Shown here piece after piece: positions 45,375 through 52,468 of a stretch of 64,000 nt of DNA. The position numbers and the translations under genes are program-made. Source of the DNA: Phascolarctobacterium sp. ET69 (GTDB taxonomy: Bacteria > Bacillota > Negativicutes > Acidaminococcales > Acidaminococcaceae); the NCBI RefSeq assembly GCF_023336935.1, contig NZ_JAMBLR010000006.1, forward strand, positions 1 through 64,000. Reading direction: 5' to 3'. Under the pieces are notes generated by a model that saw only the letters and a list, made by a program, of their open reading frames with translations, made no database searches and was not told the DNA's origin. Each line of letters begins with the position of its first letter. Position 1 is the stretch's first letter.

Positions 45375-45512
45375 TGGTAATTAATATTGACAGCAAATGC
45401 TGTGAACACATTAGTTAATGTCTGACCAAAACATTCAGCAGGAAAACAAGCATAAAATTTATTTTTCGTTTAGGGCGACTCTCTGTTTACTGACAGAGAG
45501 TTATTTTATCGT
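45375..45512 (+). promoter_or_regulatory. Conserved leader RNA, copy B, with terminator
   Basis: Second copy of the leader at 44160. The closing helix here is TTTTGGT with ACCAAAA; a hairpin ACAGC/GCTGT lies inside. The conserved GTGA, ATTAGTTAATGTCTGAC, ATTCAG and AGGAAAACAAGCA blocks follow. The terminator is a perfect nine-base stem ACTCTCTGT (45478-45486) / ACAGAGAGT (45493-45501) and TATTTTAT. Closing helices differ in sequence between copies but can pair in both, the kind of change expected of a real RNA. Confidence 0.7.
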
Positions 45513-46866
45513 TAACAAAAATCAAGGAAAAGAGGTAATTTTTATAACAAGATTTAGACTTGTTGATTCGCCAATGGGAAGTGGTAAAACTACTGCTACA
45601 ATAAACCATATTAACTATACAGAAAAGTACTATAGTAACGATAGTATAGAAAGAGTAATGGTTTGTGTTCCATATATAGAGCAGGTAGACCGATTTTTGA
45701 AAAACACAAAACTTAAAACCCCAAAAACGGGTATAAAACTTGACCATCTTAAAATGTTGATAGAAAAGGGAGAAAATATTGTAATAACTCATGCTCTTTT
45801 TAATACTTTCGATAGTGAAGTTATTGATTTATTGACAAATGGTAAATATAACTATGATTTATTTCATGATGAACAGCCGCAATTTTTTCAAGGCATTATT
45901 GGTGGAGATAGGGGCGGTGATTTCGGTAATTGCGTGCTTGATAATATCGGACAGGCAGATTTATTGTATTTAGTAAAAAATGGTATTTTATTAAAAAAAG
46001 AAGATAAATTTATTTGGAACACTCAAAGTTTTTATAATTGCGAAAAGAAAATGATATATGAGCCGTTAAAAGAACTTTGTTCCGTTGCTGATTTATATTA
46101 CTATGGTGTTAACAAATTTGACAAATCATTTCCAGCCTGCTTAATTGCATTTACAAAGCCTAAAGTTTTTAATTCTTTTAATAGTGTATGGATTCTAAGT
46201 TATCAATTAAAAGGCAGTATTGTAGATAGTTATTTTGCATTAAATAATATATCTGATGTTGAATATTACCATGTAGAAGATAATAAGTTTAAAGAAGGTT
46301 ATAAATTTGAATATCCAAAAGGTTTGAACAGAATAATACTACATCAAGGTAAATATAATTTTAATTTTGGACTTTCTAAAAATTGGTATTTTCAAAATGG
46401 CAATAAAGAAAATTTAGATTATATTGGCAAATGTTCTTATAATTATTTACGTTACATTTTTGGTAAAAAAAGTTTTAAAAGTAAAGATTATATTTGGACG
46501 ACATTTTCTGGTTATGAACTTTATATATCTAAAGCCAATAAAAGTTTTTCCAAGAGTAGATTTGTTCCTTGTAATACTAAAGCTACTAATGAATATAAAG
46601 ATTCGAGTGTAGCAATTTATTTATGTAATCGTTATCCCAATGTAATGTTGCAAGGGTTGTTAAATTCCAAAGGGCTTAATTTTGACGATAAATTATTTGC
46701 TTTATCGGAATTACTGCAATTTGTATTTAGAACAGATATACGAAATGTGGATAGTAATAAACCAATTAATGTATTCGTTCCTAACAGACGAATGCGAGAA
46801 CTGTTTGCAGCTTGGCTTAAAGAAGGTAAAGATGAACAATATTTAACGGAAAAGGTAGCTGCTTAA
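45418..46866 (+). CDS. DEAD-like helicase / replication-type ATPase with unusual start
   Basis: The frame opens at ATG 45418 (482 residues), inside leader copy B and with no ribosome binding site, and passes through the terminator hairpin. A good site AAGAGGT at 45529-45535 is followed by ATA at 45544, which would give 440 residues starting just before the first helicase strand. Walker A is DSPMGSGKTT, motif Ia VCVPYIEQVDR, motif Ib region ITHALFNT, motif II HDEQ. The C-terminal FVPNRRMRELFAAWL is a late conserved block. It is probably the element's replication or mobilisation helicase. Confidence 0.75.
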   Translation: MSDQNIQQENKHKIYFSFRATLCLLTESYFIVNKNQGKEVIFITRFRLVDSPMGSGKTTATINHINYTEKYYSNDSIERVMVCVPYIEQVDRFLKNTKLKTPKTGIKLDHLKMLIEKGENIVITHALFNTFDSEVIDLLTNGKYNYDLFHDEQPQFFQGIIGGDRGGDFGNCVLDNIGQADLLYLVKNGILLKKEDKFIWNTQSFYNCEKKMIYEPLKELCSVADLYYYGVNKFDKSFPACLIAFTKPKVFNSFNSVWILSYQLKGSIVDSYFALNNISDVEYYHVEDNKFKEGYKFEYPKGLNRIILHQGKYNFNFGLSKNWYFQNGNKENLDYIGKCSYNYLRYIFGKKSFKSKDYIWTTFSGYELYISKANKSFSKSRFVPCNTKATNEYKDSSVAIYLCNRYPNVMLQGLLNSKGLNFDDKLFALSELLQFVFRTDIRNVDSNKPINVFVPNRRMRELFAAWLKEGKDEQYLTEKVAA

Positions 46867-47097
46867 TTTATTTTATTTTCGCAACTCTGTTGAGGATTTT
46901 ACTAATGTTATTTCCTCAAAATTATGTATAGACTTAGTATTTATGCTACTTTTCAGCACTATCCTTTAAAAGAAATTTATATATAAGCATTAACGTTATA
47001 TACAAAGCATAAATCCTAACTCTAAATTATAACGTACTACCTTCGATTACATTACTAACCAACAATACAAAATAACCAATAAACTACACTTTCCATG

Positions 47098-47133
47098 AGT
47101 ACTACTGACTTATCTCGGTAGTACTTTTTCTTT
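47098..47133 (+). terminator. Terminator downstream of the helicase gene
   Basis: A perfect eight-base stem AGTACTAC/GTAGTACT (47098-47105 and 47118-47125) is followed by TTTTTCTTT. It ends the helicase transcript about 230 bases after its stop. Confidence 0.8.
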
Positions 47134-47140
47134 ACAAACA

Positions 47141-48240
47141 TAAGTATTTATGTTCGAGAGATTTATCCGAAGAACATAGCGATTACCAGAGTGTCAAAAG
47201 TTGTAAGTATATACAAATTACGTGGTAAATTACACTGGTATAACTAATAGCAAGACTACTACTATCACGGTATTATGACACGAATGGTAAGCGCAACTTG
47301 AAGAACTATTACTAACCGTAATTATCTTGGTATATATTGGTACTGGTAAACCATTACGAATTGCACCGTTCTCGTGATACTTAGTATCACTTCGGTCTCG
47401 CTTACACTCGACACACTACCAATCAAACAGCGACAGTGTACGCTTAGACTGGCATACTCATACACTTACAAGGTTTTTGCTCATATACAAGGCAACAATG
47501 TTGCCACGGTCTAAAAAGAGGAATCCGCATACACTGTCTTGTTTTCTTGGGCAATTCAATCTGATTTGGGTTTGTTGGCAATACCGTTTTACAGCTTTTG
47601 AGCGATTCAATATTAATAGACCGTGTAGACGTTGTCACGTCTATATATAGCTATTATCGTAGTGTTGCTGAATACGACCGGAGCAAAAGAGTTCTTTTAT
47701 TTATTAGCTTTACACGAACCTTCGGTTAGCTGCCATCGTAGGGAGCTCTATTAATTACCAGCTTAATAGAATTGCTCAATTTTCACGGTCTTTGGGTTGT
47801 TTAATAGTTACTTGGTGAAAACTTCGCAATTCGTACTTACTGGTTTAAAATGTATTATTCTTCGGCAGGTAATAGAACGAATATAACTTCTATTCTGTTT
47901 AGTTTTAAATTATAGATATTATAGATTTACCTTGGTTTATATACATTGGATTACGTACAACATTAGTATTTATGAAGTTTGTACGTTGTTATGTATAGAG
48001 ATGGTAATATATAAACTATTTATCGGTTGAATAGTTGGCTATAAATTTATAGTGATAGTAGTTTATATTATATTCATGTGATAGCTTTGGATTTTCTGAA
48101 TCATGAACGATAGATAGTATACAGATTATTATTTGCTGATTAGCAGAACTATTTTTGAGTAAGATGTGTTATAACCTTGCTATGTTATTACTGATTTTTA
48201 TATTTTGGTATATATTATTACGGTTTTTAACGGCAGATAT
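47141..48240. ncRNA. Candidate very large structured RNA
   Basis: Many perfect, partly nested inverted repeats lie in 1.1 kb. Examples: TATGTTC/GAACATA (47149, 47172); TACCAG+TGT/ACACTGGTA (47184, 47232); GTAAGCG/CGCTTAC (47287, 47399) enclosing CGTAAT/ATTACG and GTGATAC/GTATCAC. A domain 47432-47538 nests GACAGTGTACGC/GCATACACTGTC, TTAGAC/GTCTAA and GGCAAC/GTTGCC. Further right are TAGACGT/ACGTCTA (47626), CTATTAA/TTAATAG (47748), AATAGAA/TTCTATT (about 47871), and TATACAT-ACGTACAA/TTGTACGT-ATGTATA (about 47940-47996). Three CTTCGG loops favour the + strand weakly. Strand and ends are not known. Confidence 0.6.
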
Positions 48241-48393
48241 ATTAACATGGTTATAAAATTTACTTGTTTTTAATGATGAAAAGCTGATATTTAGATTATA
48301 AAAAAATGCTTAAAACTGGCTTGAATACTGGCTTTGTGGCTTATCTGGCTGAATTATTTACAACAAAGCACTTCTCGTCCAATGCCAACGAGT

Positions 48394-48431
48394 ATAAAAA
48401 AACAGGCGGAAAATGCTCAAACTCCGCTTGT
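48394..48431 (-). terminator. Intrinsic terminator for minus-strand transcription
   Basis: ACAGGCGGA (48402-48410) pairs with TCCGCTTGT (48423-48431; one G-U pair). On the minus strand the stem is followed by seven T. It implies a leftward transcript coming from 48432-49250, where no protein gene is visible. Confidence 0.65.
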
Positions 48432-48529
48432 GGTCTGGCTTTGAAGGTTTAACACGGTCTTAACAATAATGTTACACTTTGGTATTAAAAACACTTATAA
48501 ACAGCAGCTTTTTAAATATAAGGGTATAG

Positions 48530-49100
48530 GGGCTTTGTTTCTTTGACGCATTACAGCGGCGAGTATTGGCGGCGGTAGTTATTACATTGATATATTTACA
48601 TTCAGCTACATTTTTAGCAAGTCTATTCTACATTGACATAAAAGCCACTTTAAATTACAATAAAAGAAAGATAAAGATTTTTTACACTCAATATTGTAAT
48701 AAATTAAAATTAAATAAGATTTACCATAAGGGTGGTTATCGGACACTACAATTTATATTATGGTTTGTTTATACAGCAATAGTGTATAAAGATTCTTTTG
48801 TCTTATTCGTACTATACATTGATACTGTAATATTAGTACATCATCTAAAATGTTAGTATTAGCTAACCTATCATACAGGGTTACAGCGAATATATGTTCT
48901 TATTATAATAATTATACAGTGAATATAATAAAATAACTGTGTGCTGTACGCATACAACGTAAGGGCTGCTATATAGGGGTACTGCTGCGCTGTGGTGCTC
49001 GTGTTGTGGTAGTCTTTTTTTATTGCTTTGGCGCATTACAGCTTCTTATATATTGGCTGTTTCTTTTATATGGTTACTGTAAGGTATACAGGGGTAAGTT
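48530..49100. repeat. Imperfect direct repeats in the non-coding right part
   Basis: The pattern TATAGGGG, then TTTGRCGCATTACAGC, then TATTGGC occurs at about 48525-48572 and again at about 48971-49060. A third TATACAGGGGT is near 49087. The two GCATTACAGC blocks are about 485 bases apart. They may be related RNA domains or binding sites. Confidence 0.5.
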
Positions 49101-49378
49101 TATTTAAACCAAAGGGCGGCTCATTATCTGTAAAAGCGGATATAGATTTTGTGAGCCTTCTTGTGGTAATTATTATGTGGCAAAAAATATAACTAAAAAA
49201 ATTTTTTCTTTTTATTCATAGACAAAAGGAAAGCTACTATGTTATACTATGTAAATGGCGAGGAAAGTTTTCTTTTGCGTCAGTAGAATTAAAATTACAG
49301 ATGGCTTTATGTTGTACTTGTTAACGTAAACATTGCTTGTATGATATGAGGTTGAAATGCTTGAAACGCAGACAGCAA

Positions 49379-49485
49379 GCCCACATTTTAACCCTTGACT
49401 AATTACAGGCTTTGTGCTAAAGTACTGACAGTATGAGTGTGAAAAGCAATCGCTGACGGCTTTGCCGTAAGAGGAAAGTCCGGGC
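49379..49485 (+). repeat. Right 107-bp direct repeat (attR region)
   Basis: Exact copy of 38536-38642. Here the sequence continues into the full rnpB gene, so this copy supplies both promoter and 5' end of the functional RNA. Confidence 0.95.
49395..49423 (+). promoter_or_regulatory. rnpB promoter within the right repeat
   Basis: TTGACT (49395-49400) and TAAAGT (49418-49423), 17-base spacer. The same promoter stands in the left repeat at 38552-38580. Confidence 0.8.
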
Positions 49486-49783
49486 TCCACAGGGCAGAAT
49501 GCCGGATAACGTCCGGCGAGGGTGACCTCAGGGATAGTGCCACAGAAATGTGTACCGCCTGCTTCGGCAGGTAAGGGTGGAACGGTGCGGTAAGAGCGCA
49601 CCAGCGGACGGGTAACCGGCCGGCTAGGTAAACCCCATTCGGAGCAAGACCAAATAGGGAAGGGATGAAGCGGCCCGCTGATCCTTCCGGGTTGTGTCGC
49701 TTGAGCCTGCAAGTAATTGCCGGCCTAGATAAATGATTGCTGCCGCTTTGCGGAACAGAACCCGGCTTATTGAGCACTCGTAT
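49432..49783 (+). ncRNA. rnpB: RNase P RNA, bacterial class A
   Basis: The catalytic RNA that removes 5' leaders from pre-tRNA. The 5' ATGAGTGTGAAAAGC pairs with the 3' GAGCACTCGTAT (helix P1). The conserved GAGGAAAGTCCGGGCTCC (P3/P4 side), GGTAAGAGCGCACC, AGGTAAACCCC and ACAGAACCCGGCTTAT (P4 3' strand) are all in order. Length about 350 nt fits. It appears intact despite the element insertion in its 5' end. Confidence 0.95.
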
Positions 49784-49794
49784 TAAGAAATTAA

Positions 49795-49827
49795 AAGGCT
49801 GGCAGAAATGCCGGCCTTATTTTTTGC
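49795..49827 (+). terminator. rnpB terminator
   Basis: AAGGCTGGCA/TGCCGGCCTT with GAAA loop and a T run. Confidence 0.92.
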
Positions 49828-49920
49828 AAATTTTCAGCAGAAATTCAAAATAAGATGTTATAATATATAAGAAATTAAAATTAATGTAAAAAACTATTGG
49901 CTAAAGGTTGGGTCTTGACA

Positions 49921-50850
49921 GTGAAACGGATTTCATTTGTTGTTCCTGTATATAATGAAGAAGAAAATTTACATGAGTTTCATAAAAGGCTGGGCAAAGT
50001 TATGGAAGCCCTGCCCTATGATTACGATTTAATTTTTGTTGATGATGGCTCAAGCGACAGCAGCCATTTAATATTAGCCGAACTGGCTGAAAAAGATGAA
50101 CATGTGCAGGTGTATTTCCTTTCGCGCAATTACGGGCACCAGCTTGCGCTGACCTGCGGGCTTGATAATGCCTGCGGCGACGCTGTTATTACCATGGACG
50201 GTGATTTGCAGCATCCGCCCGAACTTGTGCCGGAACTTTTAAAGCTGTGGGAGGATGGTTTTCAGATTGTGCAGACGGTGCGCACGGCAACGGAAGACGC
50301 CTCTTTTTTTAAAAACATTACGTCAAAGGCTTATTATAAAATTATTAATTCCATGTCCAAAGTGGAAATTACACCCGGCGGCAGCGATTTCCGCCTGATG
50401 GACAAAGTTGCTGTGGAGGCGTTCAGGCATTACCGCGAACGTGCCCGTTTTATCCGCGGCCTGGTTAATACGCTGGGCTTTAAAGTGGCAACTTTTGAAT
50501 TTACCGCTCCGCCGCGTTTTGCCGGACATTCCAAATACAATCTGCGCAAAATGCTGCATTTTGCTCTGGACGGCATTACTTCATTTTCCAATCTGCCGCT
50601 GCGCTGGGCGTTTTATATCGGCATTGTGTTCGGTTTAATGAGTTTTCTGGTAATTTTACACGTTCTTTATGTAAAATATGTTGCAGATGACGCAGTGCCC
50701 GGCTGGGCAACAATGACGGCCAGCGTACTCTTTCTTGGCGGCATTCAGCTTGTAGGCATAGGCATTTTGGGCGAGTATATAGGCCGCATTTTTGAGGAAG
50801 TAAAGCAAAGACCACTGTATATAGTAGGCAGACACCTTGGCAAACGGTAG
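49921..50850 (+). CDS. Group 2 glycosyltransferase, GtrB/DPM1-like
   Basis: About 309 residues. An N-terminal GT-A domain has VPVYNEEENL, DDGSSDSS and the DXD motif DGDLQHPPE. Two C-terminal membrane helices (about residues 225-250 and 260-285) anchor it. Such enzymes transfer a sugar to undecaprenyl phosphate for later use in envelope glycans. The start is uncertain: TTG 49915 and GTG 49921 both follow GGTTGGG; TTG 49897 is also open. Confidence 0.88.
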   Translation: MKRISFVVPVYNEEENLHEFHKRLGKVMEALPYDYDLIFVDDGSSDSSHLILAELAEKDEHVQVYFLSRNYGHQLALTCGLDNACGDAVITMDGDLQHPPELVPELLKLWEDGFQIVQTVRTATEDASFFKNITSKAYYKIINSMSKVEITPGGSDFRLMDKVAVEAFRHYRERARFIRGLVNTLGFKVATFEFTAPPRFAGHSKYNLRKMLHFALDGITSFSNLPLRWAFYIGIVFGLMSFLVILHVLYVKYVADDAVPGWATMTASVLFLGGIQLVGIGILGEYIGRIFEEVKQRPLYIVGRHLGKR

Positions 50851-50856
50851 TTCTGG

Positions 50857-50885
50857 TTTACAAAAGCGGCATTTTGTGCTATAAT
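50857..50885 (+). promoter_or_regulatory. Promoter of the NlpC/P60 gene
   Basis: TTTACA (50857-50862) and TATAAT (50880-50885), 17-base spacer. Confidence 0.8.
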
Positions 50886-50914
50886 TTAGTTGTTTATAAA
50901 AGCACAAGGAAGTG

Positions 50915-51589
50915 ATGCGGGTGATAAAAAAAGGGTTCCTTTGTTTGGCATTGACATGTGTATTCTGTTTAGCAAACATGGCAACCGCATTAGCCTCGTT
51001 TGAATACGGGGATAATGGTCCGGAAGTCCTGGCTATTCAAAAACGCTTGGTTGAATTGAAGTATGAAATCAAATTGCTTGACGGTGATTTCGGTTCTGAA
51101 ACGGAAGCCGCTGTCAAACGCTTCCAGGCGGATCAACAGTTAGAAGTTGACGGAATAATCGGTGAAGCTACCTATACGGCTTTGATGCAGAAACCTATGC
51201 CTCCTAACCGTTCCGGCAGGAGTGCTACTGTAAGAAACATTATTCGTGCTGCCTATGGTGTAATTGGTACGCCTTATGTTTTTGGCGGAACGAGTGTATA
51301 TGGCTTCGACTGCTCCGGTTTTACCCAGTATGCTTTCGCGCGTGCAGGCATCAGCCTTCCGCGTACTGCTGATGTGCAGATGTACAGCGGACGCCAGATT
51401 AGTGCCAGCCAGCTGCGTCCGGGAGATTTAATCTTCTTCAGCACTTATGAGCCCGGCCCGTCGCACTGCGGTATTTATCTTGGCAACGGACAATTCATCC
51501 ATGCGGGTTCCAGTACTGGCGTAACGGTGTCCTCCGCATTTACCGGCTATTGGGGCGCACGCTATTATGGCGCATGCCGCGTTATTTAA
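50915..51589 (+). CDS. Secreted NlpC/P60 peptidoglycan hydrolase
   Basis: A 224-residue secreted enzyme. A signal peptide (to about residue 28) is followed by a peptidoglycan-binding domain type 1 (LAIQKRLVELKY to VDGIIGEATYTAL). The C-terminal NlpC/P60 cysteine peptidase has Cys in FDCSGFTQYAF, His in SHCGIYLGNG and a third polar site at FIHAG. It cuts stem peptides of peptidoglycan. Start may be GTG 50912, ATG 50915 or GTG 50921. Confidence 0.92.
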   Translation: MRVIKKGFLCLALTCVFCLANMATALASFEYGDNGPEVLAIQKRLVELKYEIKLLDGDFGSETEAAVKRFQADQQLEVDGIIGEATYTALMQKPMPPNRSGRSATVRNIIRAAYGVIGTPYVFGGTSVYGFDCSGFTQYAFARAGISLPRTADVQMYSGRQISASQLRPGDLIFFSTYEPGPSHCGIYLGNGQFIHAGSSTGVTVSSAFTGYWGARYYGACRVI

Positions 51590-51596
51590 AAACATT

Positions 51597-51643
51597 AATA
51601 AACTATCAATAAAGCAGTGCTTTGTTGGTAGTTTATTTTTTTT
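51597..51643 (+). terminator. Intrinsic terminator after the NlpC/P60 gene
   Basis: AATAAACTA pairs with TAGTTTATT, then T residues; an inner CAA/TTG pair lengthens the stem. Confidence 0.8.
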
Positions 51644-51760
51644 ATCAGCGTGATTATATCTCTGTTTTGTAATATTTTTGTGAAAGCATATTGCAAAAAT
51701 ACCCAAACAGCGCGATTTATTGTATAATAATGCTAATAACAGTTAATGGCGGTGGTAAAG

Positions 51761-52468
51761 ATGGATAAACAAAAAGTTTTGATTGCTGATGACGAAGCGC
51801 CGATTAGGGAAATATTAAAAATTTACTGCGAAAAAGAAGGCTTTGATGTAATAGAAGCTGCCGATGGTGCAGAAGCCATTTTAAAGGTTCAGTCGGAAAA
51901 ACCGGATATTATCATTCTTGATATTATGATGCCTGTGCTGGACGGACTGGAAGTTTGCAAACAGGTACGCAAAATGAGCGATATTCCTATTATTATGCTG
52001 ACTGCTAAAGATGATGATGACGACCGCATTTTAGGCCTTGAAATAGGTGCGGACGATTATATTACCAAACCGTTTAATAACCGCGAAGTTATTGCAAGGG
52101 TTAAAGCCGTTTTACGCAGAAGCTCTGCTGTAAAGAAAGATGAAGCAGGCGGACGTTCGCATATTGAATACCGCGGGCTCAGCATCGATATGGAAAAATA
52201 TCAGGTTATTGCTTTCGGTAAAAAAATGACCTTTACCGCGAAAGAAATGGAACTCTTGTGGTGTCTGGCATCCAATCCCGGCAAGGCTTTTTCGCGCAAC
52301 CAGCTTCTGGAAACAATTTGGGGCTATTCCTATTACGGCGATACACGCACGGTTGATACGCATATTAAACGTATCAGGCAAAAACTTAATATTCCTTCCG
52401 ATTCCGATTGGGATATTACAACCATTTGGGGCGTAGGTTACAAATTTGAGGTTAAAGATAAAAAATGA
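51761..52468 (+). CDS. OmpR/PhoB-family response regulator
   Basis: A 235-residue two-component regulator. The receiver domain has the acidic pair DDE, the phospho-Asp in IIILDIMMPVLDG and Lys in ITKPFN. The C-terminal winged helix shows TAKEMELLWCLASNPGKAFSRNQLLETIWGY and RTVDTHIKRIRQKL. It is coupled by a four-base overlap to the histidine kinase gene. ATG 51761 is preferred over 51746. Confidence 0.94.
   Translation: MDKQKVLIADDEAPIREILKIYCEKEGFDVIEAADGAEAILKVQSEKPDIIILDIMMPVLDGLEVCKQVRKMSDIPIIMLTAKDDDDDRILGLEIGADDYITKPFNNREVIARVKAVLRRSSAVKKDEAGGRSHIEYRGLSIDMEKYQVIAFGKKMTFTAKEMELLWCLASNPGKAFSRNQLLETIWGYSYYGDTRTVDTHIKRIRQKLNIPSDSDWDITTIWGVGYKFEVKDKK

Larger units (their letters stand above)
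46867..49378. other. Long non-protein-coding region of the element
   Basis: About 2.5 kb with stops in all frames every few dozen codons; no ORF has a ribosome binding site and convincing composition. Three parts can be told apart: a 3' UTR ending in a terminator (to 47133), a very structured block (about 47141-48240), and a right part with imperfect direct repeats and a minus-strand terminator (48300-49150). The last 200 bases before the right repeat are plain AT-rich sequence, with a weak TAGACA-18-TATACT promoter near 49220-49250. Confidence 0.8.
38536..49485 (+). mobile_element. AT-rich integrative element inserted in the rnpB 5' end
   Basis: An element of about 10.8 kb bounded by a perfect 107-bp direct repeat. 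Its AT content is clearly higher than both flanks, and codon use shifts to A/T-ending codons. It carries a tyrosine integrase at the left end, an RHH repressor with operator, six membrane or secreted protein genes, a winged-helix-like protein, an HTH protein, a helicase, two copies of a leader RNA, and about 2.5 kb without protein genes. No capsid, packaging or conjugation genes are visible, so it may be a phage satellite or an integrated plasmid. Integration left a complete rnpB on the right and a 5' fragment on the left. Confidence 0.9.

Noticed and set aside
47444-47638. A 64-codon minus-strand ORF inside the structured block
   Set aside because: No ribosome binding site, lies across paired RNA arms, and amino acid composition is not convincing.
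47250-47850. A long + strand frame with few stops that could be a recoded or decayed protein
   Set aside because: It contains TAA, TAG and TGA, has no start or ribosome binding site, and its translation resembles no domain; the inverted-repeat structure explains the sequence better.
48310-48445. Clustered CTGGCTT heptamers as replication iterons
   Set aside because: Copies are irregularly spaced (12, 8, 9 and then about 90 bases) and vary; too weak to call an origin.
48566-48856. A 96-codon + strand ORF in the element's right part
   Set aside because: Starts with TTG without ribosome binding site; hydrophobicity is explained by AT-rich sequence; overlaps the non-coding repeats.
38643-49378. 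A prophage or conjugative element
   Set aside because: No capsid, tail, terminase, lysis, relaxase or type IV secretion gene is visible; only integrase, regulators, helicase and envelope proteins.
46867-49378. A group II intron or retron as the source of the non-coding block
   Set aside because: No reverse transcriptase ORF lies in or near it and I find no domain V or msr/msd pattern by eye.
49242-49777. Minus-strand ORFs of 156 and 124 codons over rnpB
   Set aside because: They are antisense to the conserved RNase P RNA and the attR repeat; their GC-rich open frames are by-products of RNA structure.
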